DNA of 64,000 nucleotides, taken from assembly GCA_021018815.1 (NCBI GenBank), contig JAITYX010000003.1, positions 12,357,501 to 12,421,500 on the forward strand, given 5' to 3'. The notes under the pieces are model-generated. The model made no database searches. It was not told where the DNA came from and was given only the letters and a program-made list of their open reading frames with translations. Below, in pieces: positions 43,692 through 54,244 of the stretch. The DNA is from Talinum fruticosum (lineage: Eukaryota > Streptophyta > Magnoliopsida > Caryophyllales > Talinaceae). Position numbers and translations under genes: made by a program. Each line of letters opens with the position of its first letter. Within the stretch, counting starts at the first letter, position 1.

Positions 43692-44880
43692 CTAAGGTAT
43701 CATCTTCAAAGTAGGGAGAGAGATAGGCGACATTGAAAGTAGCGGATACCCCAAAGTCCCGGGCAAATCCACCTTGTACGCATTATCTCCAATTCGTTCC
43801 AAAACCTCAAATGGTCCATCAGCTCGAGGCATTAACTTGTTCTTTCGCTTGGACGGAAATCGCTCCTTCCTTAAATGGATCCATACCAAATCTTCGGGAT
43901 GAAAAATCCTCCTCTTCTTTCCCTTATCAACTTGTTGCTTGTATTTGGCATTAGAGGACTCAATCTTCTCCTTTACTCGCTCATGCATTCTTTGTATCTC
44001 TTGTACTCTTTTGGTTGCTTCAATACTTGGCTTTTCGCCACTTTCTCTTGGGGTCAAGTCAAGAGGAGTAATTGGTTCCACACCATAACTTGCTTAACCC
44101 CGTGGTTTTGCTAGGAGCCCCATTATAAGCAAATTCGGCATGGGCTAGTAGTTGATCCCATGCCCTGGTGTTTGTTTTGATCAAGGCCCTTAGTAGTGCG
44201 CCCAAGGTCCGATTGGTCACTTCCGTTTGCCCATCCATTTGGGGATGACATGTTGTGCTAAATTTAAGCTTAGTTCCGAACTTTTTCCACAAGGTAAGCC
44301 AAAAGTGACTAAGGAATTTGCTATCTCGATCTGAAACAATTGACTTGGGGATGCCATGTACCTCACTACTTCTTTGAAATATAAATCGGCAATTTGTGTA
44401 GCATCGTTGGTTTTGTTACATGGGATAAAGTGAGCCATTTTAGAAAAAAGGTCCACCACCACAAGAATAGAATCCTTATTCCTTTGTGTTTTCGGTAACC
44501 CCAAAATAAAATCCATACTCACATCTTCCCATGGTTGAGTGGGTGTAGGTAGCGGTGTGTAGAGTCCTTGAGGAAGAGAGTGACTCTTTGCCTCTTGACA
44601 AACCGCACATCACTTCAAAACTTCTTGCACATCATCCTCCATCTTTGGCCAATAGTAGTGCTCCCTTATCATGCATGTGGTTTGGTTAACACCAAAATGC
44701 CCAGCTAGCTCACCACTATGAACTTCTCGGATGATCAGCTCTCGTGTGCCACAACGAGGCACACACAGCCGTGTTCCTTTAAAAGGTAGCCTTCTTGAAG
44801 TAAATAATCACCCTTGGGATGCTTAGAACATTCACGAAATATCTCACAAAAATCCTCATCATTAGAATATAAAGATTTCA
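43692..44880 (-). pseudogene. Integrase of the pol-bearing element, frameshifted
   Basis: Minus-strand frames give the zinc finger (REVHSGELAGHF, then CAVCQ, about 44740-44590) and the catalytic core start ([32 protein letters not shown], 44522-44400). The second catalytic Asp region (SDRDSKF) is in another frame near 44330 because of a one-base loss near 44362. [14 protein letters not shown] (44240) is the third. The C-terminal part is HPEDLVWIHLRKERFP and then ADGPFEVLERIGDNAYKVDL (43692-43900). Integrase inserts the DNA copy into the host genome. The residues are largely kept; only small frameshifts and a stop after VLK near 44620 break it. Confidence 0.75.
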
Positions 44881-44905
44881 AGTGCTCAAAACCAAGGACT
44901 TGAGT

Positions 44906-46180
44906 TTACAATTGAAACAACAAAAGGTACCTTCTTGAAAGTGCATCCGCTCCTTTGTTTATTTTACCGGACTTATGTTTGATGGTGAAATGGAAAGTTT
45001 GCAAATACTTTACCCATTTCCCATGCCTTGGATCGAGCTTATGTTGCCCTTGGATATACTTTAAAGCTTCATGGTCCGAATGCAAAATGAATTCACTAGC
45101 CACAAGATAATGGCTCCAATGTTCCAAAGTCCTCACAATGGCATAGCACTCCTTATCATATGGTGAGTACTTTCTCCTTGATTCACTAAGTTTCTCACTA
45201 AAGAAGGCAATGGGCCACCCTTCTTGAGAGAGAATTCCACCAATGCCTACACCCGAGGCATCACATTCTACTTCAAAAATTTTGTCAAAACTTGGCAAGG
45301 CAAGGACAGGTGCTCTTGTGAGTTTGTATTTGATCATCTCAAAAGCTCCTTGAGCTTTGGTGTTCCATTGGAACGTGCTTCCTTTTAGTACCTCGGTCAT
45401 GGGGGCCATTATGGTACTAAAATCTTTGATGAACCTTCGGTAAAATGATGCCAAGCCATGGAAGCTTCTAACATCATGAATGCTTGCAGGAGCCGGCCAT
45501 GGGCGGATGGCGTCCACTTTGCTTTCATCCACCTTGATGCCTTGAGCCGTGACAACATATCCGAGAAAGATCACCTCCGGGGTGAAGAATGTGCACTTTT
45601 GGAGGTTGCCATAGAGTTTTTCTTCCTCTAATATTTTGAGGACTTGAACAAGGTGACTAAAATGCTCCTCCTCATTTTTGCTATACACCAAGATGTCATC
45701 AAAGTATACAACCACAAACTTGCCAATAAGAGGTCGAAATACATGATTCATGAGCCTCATGAAGGTGCTTGGTGCATTAGATAGGCCGAATGGCATTACC
45801 AAACACTCGTAAAGTCCACCTTTAGTGTTAAAAGCGGTTTTCCACTCATCCCCTTCTCGGATTCTAATTTGATAGTATCCACTCCTAAAATCTATCTTGG
45901 AAAATATTTGAGATCCATGTAGCTCATCAAGCATATCCTCAAGCCTTGGGATATGATGCCTGTACTTGATTGTGATTTTATTTATGGCATGGCTATCCAC
46001 ACACATCCTCATGGATCCATCTTTTTGGGCACCAACAAAGTAGGCACCGCACAAGGGCTCCTACTCTCCCTTACAAGGCCTTTAGCCACCAACTCATCAA
46101 CTTGTCTTTGAACTTCTTGAGCATCCTTGGGGTTCATTCTATAAGCAGGTTTATTGGGAAATATTGACCCCGAGATAAGG
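44906..46180 (-). CDS. Reverse transcriptase and RNase H, long intact frame
   Basis: A 382-codon frame (46054-44906) spans most of RT and all of RNase H. RT shows [34 protein letters not shown], the catalytic [11 protein letters not shown] and [11 protein letters not shown]. The connection is [17 protein letters not shown]. RNase H has [25 protein letters not shown] and [14 protein letters not shown]. These enzymes copy element RNA into DNA. The wording is CRM-like. The N-terminal fingers (46180-46054, including [12 protein letters not shown]) are in another frame after a one-base change near 46040. This is the best-preserved RT in the window. Confidence 0.85.
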
Positions 46181-46181
46181 T

Positions 46182-46889
46182 CTATGTGGTGTTGAATGGT
46201 TCTTTGTGGAGGAAGGCCAAGGGAATTTCATTTGGGAAAACATGGGTAAATTTGGTTATGAGTTCTTTGGCAAGGGGATGGGTTGCTTGAGAAGGACAAT
46301 CGGTCTCAATTGATGCTAGGAGAATAAGCTCTTTGGAAGGCAAAAACTCATGTTGCTTTGACTTCAAGAAACTTTCTCTGTGGGTAAGTAAGAGGTCGGT
46401 TTGGGAAGAGTTGTCTTGTAGCTTAGTTTTTGGAATTTGGCTTGGTGACAAAGGGACTAAGGTTATCTTCTTGTGATCTTTAGTAAAAGTATAAGTGTTC
46501 ATGAATCCACCATGCATCACCCTTCTATCAAAAAGCCATGGTCTACCAAGCAACAAATGACAAGCATCCATTGGAATAATATCACACCATACCTCATCAC
46601 AATAATTTTTGCCAATACTAAATGAAACAAGACATCTAGAATTGACTTGGAGTCCTTTTCCTTGATTTAACCATTGGAGGTTATAAGGATGTGGATGGGG
46701 TGAAGCGTGAAGTCCAAGTTTCTCCACCATGGTTGTTGAAGCTACATTCGTGCAACTACCACCATCAATAATGATAGAGCATACTTTGCTACACACGGTT
46801 CCTCTTGTGTGAAAAATATTCTCTCGTTGTTCCTCTTTTGCACCTTTGAATCCACTCAAAGTTCTTCTCAAGAAAAGACTTGCGTTCAT
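46182..46889 (-). CDS. Protease ORF fused to first codons of deleted gag
   Basis: The frame starts MNAS, the same start and leader context as gag of relatives (MSAS...), then jumps directly to LFLRRTLSGFKGAKEEQREN, the stretch just before protease. The capsid, zinc knuckle and acidic linker have thus been removed without loss of frame. Protease follows with CSIIIDGGSCTNVASTTMVE and MDACHLLLGRPWLF. After ESFLKSKQHEF the frame continues toward RT (AKELITKFTHVFPNEIP) until a one-base loss near 46220. The product would be Pol without Gag, translatable from the gag start codon apart from the small frameshifts. Confidence 0.8.
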   Translation of the reverse strand: MNASLFLRRTLSGFKGAKEEQRENIFHTRGTVCSKVCSIIIDGGSCTNVASTTMVEKLGLHASPHPHPYNLQWLNQGKGLQVNSRCLVSFSIGKNYCDEVWCDIIPMDACHLLLGRPWLFDRRVMHGGFMNTYTFTKDHKKITLVPLSPSQIPKTKLQDNSSQTDLLLTHRESFLKSKQHEFLPSKELILLASIETDCPSQATHPLAKELITKFTHVFPNEIPLAFLHKEPFNTT

Positions 46890-46969
46890 GGCTGGGAATT
46901 TTGTAAGGCTGGCTGTTTTTGGATTTTTGGTTTATGGGGAATGGATCATCCACCAAGGAATCAGATCTT

Positions 46970-46981
46970 GCTCTGATACCA
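46970..46981 (-). other. Primer-binding site
   Basis: Minus strand TGGTATCAGAGC, four bases from the LTR boundary at 46986. Confidence 0.85.
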
Positions 46982-46985
46982 AAGT

Positions 46986-48013
46986 TGCTGTATAGTGAGG
47001 CGGAAGTAAAAGAAGGGTGAAAACCGCAAAGAAGCAAATCGGACAGAATGTGTCCTGCAGGTGCGGTTACGAGGAAAAGGGTGAAAGGAGGGGCAACTGA
47101 TGGAAGTTTTGGCTGAAATTTGGTGGGGGATGAGGTAACTGGCTGGGGAAGGTCTGGGTAAAATTTGGGAATTTTTGGATAACGGGAACTCCTTGATCTG
47201 CAAGCCGAAGTTGGCAATACCCGACTGGAAGTCCAGGCTGATACTCTTTGTTTGGATCGGAGGAGGGGGACGGTAGGGTTCTTGGATGAGGCTAATTTGG
47301 GGGGGAGAAGTAGACTCATTGGAAGGATAGTGTGTGAAATTTGGGCAAAAATGGATGAGTAGATTGTGAGATATGGATCGGTAAAGTGAGGGGATAGAAC
47401 CCGGGTTCGGCTCGGATACAGCAACACCACCGAGTGAACCAAGGGGCACCTTCAATCGGTCCGGATACGGAAACACCACCGGGGTTTGAAAGACTCAAAG
47501 AACACCACCGTGTTGCCACACATGGATACAGCAATGAGAATTCAAGAGGGTGAGCAAATCCAGCTCGAGTATAAACTCATATATATCATCAAAAGTATTT
47601 TTACATGAGGTATGCTGGCTGAATTTATAATGCCTCACAATGGCATTTTACAAAGCTGGAAATTAAAGCAAAATGAAAATAAAATTATCAAAGATTCTTT
47701 CCTCTTCTCCAAGTTAAGCTAGGATGAATTCTAGCCAAGCATTTGATGGTTAGGGAACATGTGGCCTTGGTTGCTTTCCCCTTTGGCAAGATTCAAACAA
47801 CCTTCTTCAACCATGATGTATGTTTCTAGAATGCTCCTTACTAGACTTCACTTGCCCGGCCTCAACTTGTGGTAAAGAAATATGGACCGACTTGAATTTT
47901 ATTTATGTGCAAATGGCAGCTTTCCTTTGACTTAATACGTCCGAGACTCATTACGTACCATGGTGATGATGACACAAGGCTTTGGAGTCCATCCGGCTAG
48001 CAACTCTCCATCA
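46986..48013 (-). repeat. 5' LTR (1028 bp) of the pol-bearing element
   Basis: It runs from TGCTGTATAGTG to GCAACTCTCCATCA. The palindrome is at 47629-47647 with TATAAATT (minus) adjoining. Hairpin stems include CTCGG/CCGAG near 47410-47434, CCGG/CCGG near 47460, and CCGTG/CATGG (one mismatch) near 47510. Confidence 0.85.
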
Positions 48014-48565
48014 AGGTCAAATTTGATCAACAACTTCGAAACTCTCTAGTGTATTCTTCTACACTCATATTGCCTTGTTGAAGGGTATAGAGTTAGAGAA
48101 AGCTATCTTGGACATAAGTTGGAGGTAGAAAACGTGCCTTGAGCTTGGCTCTCATTTTCTCCTAACTCTTGATTTTAGGCTTCTTGTCTCTCACACGTTT
48201 GTGCTTTAAATTTTCCCACCAAGTTGAGGCCAAGCCCCTAAGCTTGAGTGCGACAAGCTTAACTTTCTTTGGTACCTCCTTGTAATCAAAACTTCTCTCT
48301 ACTGTCCTCAACCAATCAAGAAATTCATCCGGATGCAACCTTCCTTCAAATTCGGAATTTCAACCTTAAAGTCATGATAGTGAGTTTTTGATCGCCTAGA
48401 GCTCTTCCTTGATTGCCTTTTGCTATCCGAGGATGCAAAAGGGTTACTCTCTTCATCATCCCCATGGAGACTAGGGATGGATCGATTAGGAGGCGATTCA
48501 CTCCTTAGCTGGTCGCGCTTGGCCTTCATATCTCGCCCAAGTTGCTTGCGGAGATATTCGTTTGC
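48014..48565 (-). pseudogene. Gag fragment (N-terminal half)
   Basis: Reading leftwards from 48565 the minus strand gives YLRKQLGRDMKAKRDQLRSE, the Ser-rich linker and the capsid start to about 48014, matching 53585-54110. A one-base loss near 48352 breaks the frame (KVEIPNLKEGCIR). The fragment is cut on the right by unrelated plus-strand sequence at 48566 and on the left by the LTR ending 48013. Confidence 0.8.
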
Positions 48566-48716
48566 CAAGAGATACTCTTACTTCCACAAAAACCACACCC
48601 CTTCACCAAAGGAACCCCCAAACACCCTCACTGAAGCTTGGTGAAAATCCTTCCCTTCCACCACAAAATTTTCCAACCACACAACTCACAACCCTTCTTG
48701 AACCAAGGCGAATGCA

Positions 48717-48998
48717 ATGACTTCTCTTTGCCAAGAGATGAGTTATGAGAATGAGCCCCACTTTACCTTGTATCCCAAGTATGATGAGCATGTTGTGAAC
48801 AACTTGGAGGATGAGTGCCAACCAAATGAGATTGAGTTGCCTCCAATGTATGATGAGATGCTTGAGGAGCAAGATGAGCAAGAGGGACTTGAGGCTAGCA
48901 TTGACATGGTGGAACCATTAAGCCTACAAGTTTCGGCCACCCTCACCCATTTGATTTCCAATGGTCCTTGCAAGCTCAAGTGGACAGCCATGTATTAG
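48717..48998 (+). CDS. Acidic ORF of unknown function (family shared with 39852-40364)
   Basis: The 93-codon frame begins MTSLCQEMSYENEPHF and contains FTLYPKYDEHVVNNLEDECQ followed by PNEIELPPMYDEML, closely matching the motif pair at 39852-40364. It then reads LEEQDEQEGLEASIDMVEP. It overlaps the start of the next frame (48968), so the two probably were one protein broken by a frameshift near 48985. No known domain. Confidence 0.55.
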   Translation: MTSLCQEMSYENEPHFTLYPKYDEHVVNNLEDECQPNEIELPPMYDEMLEEQDEQEGLEASIDMVEPLSLQVSATLTHLISNGPCKLKWTAMY

Positions 48999-49696
48999 CT
49001 CTAGCGGACAGCCCATATTTTGTTCTCTTTGATGAAAGTCAAGAGCAATGTGAGCCTCTACATGGAGCTACACACACTATTGATGAGTTGTTTTCCAAGG
49101 GCATTCGGAATGTGCATGAAAAGAGTGGTGATAGCCTTACACAAATGGCATGTAAATATTTGACAAAGCTCAATTCCAAGAAGAGGTATATGCTTTTATC
49201 TCAATTGGAAATTTGTGAAATTAATTTTGGGCTATTGACGATTTTGTGTATCTATGCCACACATGTGAAGAGTGTTTTTATTCTTGTGCCAAAGAAGTTG
49301 TGCCATGACATTGGTGAGGCCTTCAAATCTGATTGTGTAGAAAACTATGGACAGCACACTTGGCAATACATCTCCTACATTCTACACCCCAAACAAATGC
49401 CCACAAACCCATTACCCCTACGTCCACATTCTGTCCAGAATCTGCCCACAACAAATCCCACATTCCACCACCCTCAAAACCTTCCCATGGCTGATTTGAA
49501 CCCCATCCTTACACCTCCATTTAAACCACCTTTACCCCAAAATCTTTCCATTGAGTTGTGGACTAGGAGAGGCGTTTTCTCTCCAAATTTTTACCAACAG
49601 ATTCTGCCCAAGTACAACTCTCCACAAATCCAACGTTTGGTGTTCCATTTGTGCATAGCCCCATCAAGAAGAAAGGAGCCAAGAAGCACTTGTTGA
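48968..49696 (+). CDS. Unknown ORF with conserved KKRYxLLSQL...LVPKKLCHD block
   Basis: A 242-codon frame. Its N-terminal half has LADSPYFVLFDESQEQCEPL and then LNSKKRYMLLSQLEICEINF plus LLTILCIYATHVKSVFILVP and KKLCHD. The minus-strand remnant at 31817-32524 carries the same block (SKRRYFLYSSLVACEFDLEH, LTFLCVYAKNVESKLILIPL, KLCHYT). The C-terminal half is Pro-rich (PTNPLPLRPHSVQNLPTTNP). No retrotransposon domain is recognised. Conservation of hydrophobic positions between two diverged copies suggests it was once a real protein. Confidence 0.55.
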   Translation: MQAQVDSHVLALADSPYFVLFDESQEQCEPLHGATHTIDELFSKGIRNVHEKSGDSLTQMACKYLTKLNSKKRYMLLSQLEICEINFGLLTILCIYATHVKSVFILVPKKLCHDIGEAFKSDCVENYGQHTWQYISYILHPKQMPTNPLPLRPHSVQNLPTTNPTFHHPQNLPMADLNPILTPPFKPPLPQNLSIELWTRRGVFSPNFYQQILPKYNSPQIQRLVFHLCIAPSRRKEPRSTC

Positions 49697-50192
49697 GAGA
49701 GTCCCATGATCAAGTTCATTTGCCTAGCAACTTTCGGCTTTGCTTAATGAGATGGCTTTGTGTTATGAGCTGGTTTTGCATTCTCATTTGGCCTTGTTGT
49801 TTGTTAATTATGGAGAGATGGGAGCTCCTCAACCGAAGGTCTTGTGTTGGTTACTTGGCTAAGCATTTTGGGAAGTTGTTGCAAATTTTCCAAAGAGGAA
49901 CACATGAGTTTCTAGCCCAAGGACAGTCCATATTCATGAGGACTTTATTGTGGCTTAAGAAACATTTTATGAGCCAAAGTAAAAAGCAAGCATCCAGCAA
50001 ATTTGGTCCTAACACACGATGTCCACAAACGGGTGTTCAACCCAGCAGCTTGGAATGGACGCGAACAAGGCAGAATTGGCCGCCATCTATGGGCTGGCCT
50101 AAGCTCATGCCAATCAAGAAGTGTTACTCCTCTCCATTTTTCTTATTCACACCCCACAAATTTGAGGACAAATTTTTTCTACAAGGGGAGAG
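49651..50192 (+). CDS. Unrecognised downstream ORF reaching the purine tract
   Basis: A frame overlapping the previous one reads VGYLAKHFGKLLQIFQRGTH and LLWLKKHFMSQSKKQ, ending near FFLFTPHKFEDKFFLQGE at the purine tract and continuing into the LTR. The last part is in register with the pol tail of relatives (NLR.N...QGE). The rest is not recognised. Possibly a remnant rather than a translated gene. Confidence 0.35.
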
Positions 50193-51442
50193 TGATGGAA
50201 AGTGGACTTCCTTAAGATTTGAGCTGAAAGATATGCATCTTAAAGGGCCAAACATGTTTAAGGATCAACCGAAATTACTTGAATTTGTTCTAATCATTTT
50301 TGATCCGGGAGAAAGAGCAAACGAGAAGGAGGTCTTTTATGAGTTCATGTCCATAAATAAAGTTCATCCAAAGAATCAAGAAGGATAGCCATTAGTAAGG
50401 TTACAAGAAAGGTCCAAGCAAACCGCCTAATTCTCCATGTTAGAGCAAGGTGCATTTCGGCCATGACAAACCGTGAAGTAAAATGTCTTTGCACATAAAT
50501 AATGTGTATTTGATTCTGGTCGGTCCAAGGTCAAATACAACATGCCTAGGCGCCTAAGGGGAGCATCCAAAGCAGCCCACATGAAGAGCATTCTAGAAGA
50601 ATGAAGGAGGCTTGGCAAAGGGAAACAAACCGAGGCCACATGTTCCCTGACCTTCAAATACTTGGCTGAAATTTCTCCTATCTTAACTTGGAGGAGAGGA
50701 AAGAATCTTGTGATTTTTGTTTTGATTTTGCTTTAATTTTTAGCCTTGTTTCAGCTTTGTAAAATGCCATTATGAGGCATTATAAATTCAGCTAGCTTAG
50801 CTCATGTAAAATCAACTTTGATGAATTTATAAACTTGAGCTTTGCTCCTTTTGAGATAGATTTCTCACCCTCTTGAATCCTCATTGCTGTGTCCGAGCCT
50901 TGGCAAGCTTGGTGGTGTCCTTTGAGTCTTTACAATCCCCGGTGGTGTTTCTGTATCCGGCCAGATTGCAAAGTGCCCCTTGATTCAGCTTGGTGGTGTT
51001 TCTGTATCCAAGCCAGAATCTAGGTTCTATCCAGCGACTTCCATCAACCATATCTCCCAATTCACGAATCATCTCTTTCCCAAATTTCACACACTTCATC
51101 TCACATGAGTTGAGACCATCTCCACCAAATCTCAGCTTAAACCAAGAAGAACTCCGCCCTCCACCCTTGAAACAAACAAAGAGACTCATCCTGGACAGTC
51201 AGCATAGAACCCTGACTTTCAGCTCTGTGTTCAAGGCCTTCCCGACCTCCAAAAATTCCAATATTTTTACACAACCTTCTTGGCCCAGTTAATAACCGTC
51301 CTGTCAAATTTGAGCTTTAAATTCATCCATTTGCCCCTCCGTTCACATTCTCTCCCAGAACCGCACTTGCAGGACCTGTTCTGGCCAGCTTGCTTGTTTG
51401 CGGTTTTCCCCTCTTTTTGCTTCCGCCTCCCACTACACATCA
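50193..51442 (+). repeat. 3' LTR (1250 bp) of the plus-strand derivative
   Basis: It starts TGATGGAAAGTGG and ends CCCACTACACATCA. The palindrome is at 50763-50781 followed by TATAAATT. Stems CCGAGC/GCTTGG near 50895-50914, CCGG/CCGG near 50939-50960 and GCTTGG/CCAAGC near 50989-51015. Confidence 0.85.
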
Positions 51443-51631
51443 ACCAAGGCATGAAGTCCTAGTTTCTCCACCATGGTTGTGGCGGCTACATTGGCACAAC
51501 TACCACCATCAATGACAATGGAGCACACTTTGTTTTGGACCGTGCCTCTTGTGTGAAAAATGTTTTCACGTTGCTCTTCCTTTGGATCCTTGAAGCCGCT
51601 CAAGGATCTCCTTAATACCAACATTTCTCCT
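51443..51631 (-). pseudogene. Protease fragment, left side of a solo-LTR insertion
   Basis: The minus strand reads LVLRRSLSGFKDPKEEQREN and VCSIVIDGGSCANVAATTMVE, identical in wording to 54770-55495. It is cut by the plus-strand LTR at 51442 and continues at 53088 beyond the solo LTR, the target CTCCT being duplicated. Confidence 0.85.
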
Positions 51632-53087
51632 TGATGTGTAGTGGGAGGCGGAAGCAAAAGGAAGCAAAACCGTGAACAAGCAGCCTGGCCAGAACAGGAC
51701 CTGCAGGCGCAGCTCTGGGAAAAAGGGTGAAAAGAGGGGCAAATGATCTTGGATTTGGACGAAATTTGGTGGAGGGTGAGCTAACTAGTTGGGGAAGGTT
51801 GTGGTAAAATTTGGGAATTTTGGATAAGGGGAACACCCTGATCAACAAGCCTGAAGTTGACAGTACCCCGGCTGGATGAGCAGATTGATACCCTTTGTTT
51901 GGTTTTAATGTGGAGGGCGGAGAAGTTCTTGGATGCAGCTCAAATTTGGTATGGAGCTTCTCAACTCGTTGAAGAAGCTTTGTGATTTTTTGGAATTTTT
52001 GGATAAGTGGAACACCTTGATCTGCACGCCTGAAGAGAGCAGTACCCGGCTGGACGTCCAGGCCGACACTCCTTGTTTGGATCAGAGGTGGGGAACGGAA
52101 GGCTTCTTGGTTTTGGCTGATTTTTGGAGGGATGGAAGTAGACACACTGGAAGGATGGTGGTTAAAATTTGGAAGAAAACGGATGAGTGGTTTGGGAGAT
52201 ATGGATGGATGAAGACGCTGGATAGTACCTTGACCCGGGCTCGGATACAGAAACACCACCGAGTGAATCAAGGGGCGCTCTTAAGTGGTCCAGATACAGA
52301 AACACCACCGGGACTCAAGAGACTCAAAGAACACCACCGTGAGGCCAAGCACGGATACAGCTTTGAGGATTCAAAGGGTTGAGAAATCCATCTCAAAGAG
52401 CAAAGCTCAAATTCATATATTCATCAAAAGTGTTTTTACATGAGCTAGCTTAGCTGAATTTATAATGCCTCATAATGGCATTTACAAAGCTGAAAACAAA
52501 GCTGAAAATTAAAGCTAAAATGAAACAATAACTATAAAGATTCTTTCACCTCCTCCAAGCTAAGCTAGGAGAAATTCTAGCCAAGTATTTGAACATTTGG
52601 GAACATGTGGCCATGAATTGTTTTCCCCTTTGCCAAGCCTTCTTTTAACCAACTCCCACTAGTGTAAAAACTTCTAGAATACTCCTTAAAATGTGTCATT
52701 GGATGCTGGTCATTAAGTGCTTGACTTTGGATATGTGGATGCTTGGACCGACCCTCTTGATTATTTATGGACAATGCAAACGAATTGGTAGCTGTTGAAA
52801 CCGTTCATGGCCGGGTTCACCCTTGCTTCAGCTTGGAGATTTTTGGTGGCTATCTTCCATTATCCTTCTTAACTAAATTATTAATCAACTATTTATGAAC
52901 AAAATCATAAACATTCAGAGTTTTGGACTTGTCACCCTCCGGGATCCATTAACTCCATGCGGTTGAGTCTTAAGCTTTTCCCTTGATCATTGAATATTCA
53001 AGCATTTCCGGGTGGACCATAGGCATACATGGTTTCTCAAAATGAATATCCCTTAGCTCAACACACAAGGCTGTCCACTCTCCATCA
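51632..53087 (-). repeat. Solo LTR (1456 bp), TSD CTCCT, with internal duplication
   Basis: It runs from TGATGTGTAGTGG to CCACTCTCCATCA, with CTCCT at 51627-51631 and 53088-53092. It is about 180 bases longer than relatives because a segment starting 'ttttggataag(g/t)ggaacacc(c/t)tgatc' occurs twice (near 51818 and 51998). The palindrome is at 52464-52482; stems include CTCGG/CCGAG and CCGTG/CACGG near 52343-52363. Confidence 0.9.
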
Positions 53088-54163
53088 CTCCTTCATCCGC
53101 CTCCTCAACAACTTCCTCTACTTCATCTAGCAAGAGTAGCTCCTTCTCGGTCTCCTCCATTAAGGGCTCTTGGTACTCAACCAAAGTTATCACTCTACGA
53201 TTTGGACATTCCAAAACAATGTGCCCAAAGCCATGGCACTTAAAACATCTTCTCGGATCACTCGGGTTTGGCATTTATTTGGGCGGATTCGGGGTTTGGA
53301 TGGGCATGGGCTGTTTTGTGATGTATGGGGTTGTTTGCGGAAGGGGTTGGGGACTCCCTTGTAAAAGGGTTGGCTCTTTTGAGGGGGAAAAGATTTTGGC
53401 ACTTCTTTTTGACAAGCCGGTTTTTCTTTTATTGCTCCACTTTGTGTGCCAAGTGACACACTTCATCAAATGTGGTAAAATGTTGTAGCTCCACAATTTG
53501 TGCATACCTTGTGTCCTAGCCTCCTAGGTATCTCACAATTGTTTGGTCCTCATTCTCTTGAAGGTCACATTTGATCAACAACTTCTCAAACTCTCTAGTG
53601 TATTCTTCTACACTCATGTTGCCTTGTTGAAGGGTATAGAGTTGGAGAAAGCTATCTTGGACATAAGTTGGAGGTAGAAAACGTGCCTTGAGCTTGGCTC
53701 TCATTTACTCCCAACTCTTGATTTTAGGCTTCTTGTCTCTCACACGTTTGTGCTTTAAATTTTCCCACCAAGTTGAGGCAAAGCCCCTAAGCTTGAGTGC
53801 GACAAGCTTAACTTTCTTTGGTACCTCCTTGTAATCAAAACTTCTCTCTACGGTCCTCAACCAATCAAGAAATTCATCCGGATGCAACCTTCCTTCAAAT
53901 TTCGGAATTTCAACCTTAAAGTCATGATAGTGAGTTTTTGATCGCCTAGAGCTCTTCCTTGATTGCCTTTTGCTATCCGAGGATGCAAAAGGGTTACTCT
54001 CTTCATCATCCCCATGGAGACTAGGGATGGATCGATTAGGAGGCGATTCACTCCTTAGCTGGTCGCGCTTGGCCTTCATATCTCGCCCAAGTTGCTTGCG
54101 GAGATATTCATTTTCCTTCATAAGCATTTCAAACCTCTCCTCTAGGGTAACGCTTGCACTCAT
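53088..54163 (-). pseudogene. Gag of a related element (broken)
   Basis: From MSASVTLEERFEML (54163) the gag runs through KLRGFASTWWENLKHKRVRD, LPPTYVQDSFLQLYTLQQG and the zinc knuckle CFKCHGFGHIVLEC to the acidic linker at 53088. A nonsense change (SWE then stop, 53703-53705) and frameshifts near 53515 and 53400 inactivate it. Protease continues beyond the solo LTR at 51631. Confidence 0.85.
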
Positions 54164-54244
54164 GTTTTGGGATTTTTCGAGGGCTGGCTATTTTTGTGTT
54201 TTTGGGTTTAATGAAATGGACAATCCACCAAGGGATCAGAACTT

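Larger units (their letters stand above)
42640..48013 (-). mobile_element. Pol-bearing, gag-less Ty3/gypsy (CRM-like) element
   Basis: LTRs at 42640-43654 and 46986-48013 enclose 3331 bases coding on the minus strand for protease, RT, RNase H and integrase. The primer site is at 46970-46981 and a purine tract at 43655-43666. The LTRs differ far more than those of the young element (roughly one base in ten by eye), so this copy is older. Flanks (TAATA left, AGGTC right) do not match; the right flank is gag of another copy, so recombination moved at least one end. The gag gene is missing except for its first four codons. Confidence 0.85.
48566..51442 (+). mobile_element. Plus-strand non-autonomous derivative, 3' part with LTR
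   Basis: Internal sequence 48566-50192, a purine tract (ACAAGGGGAGAG, 50181-50192) and a complete 3' LTR (50193-51442) form the 3' part of an element opposite in strand to its neighbours. Its 5' LTR and start are missing; left of 48566 is minus-strand gag. It codes for no recognised gag, RT or integrase but for the unknown ORFs at 48717-50188. Confidence 0.75.

Noticed and set aside
42635..48018. Target duplication for the pol-bearing element
   Set aside because: Flanks TAATA and AGGTC do not match; the right flank is gag of another copy, so no duplication can be claimed.
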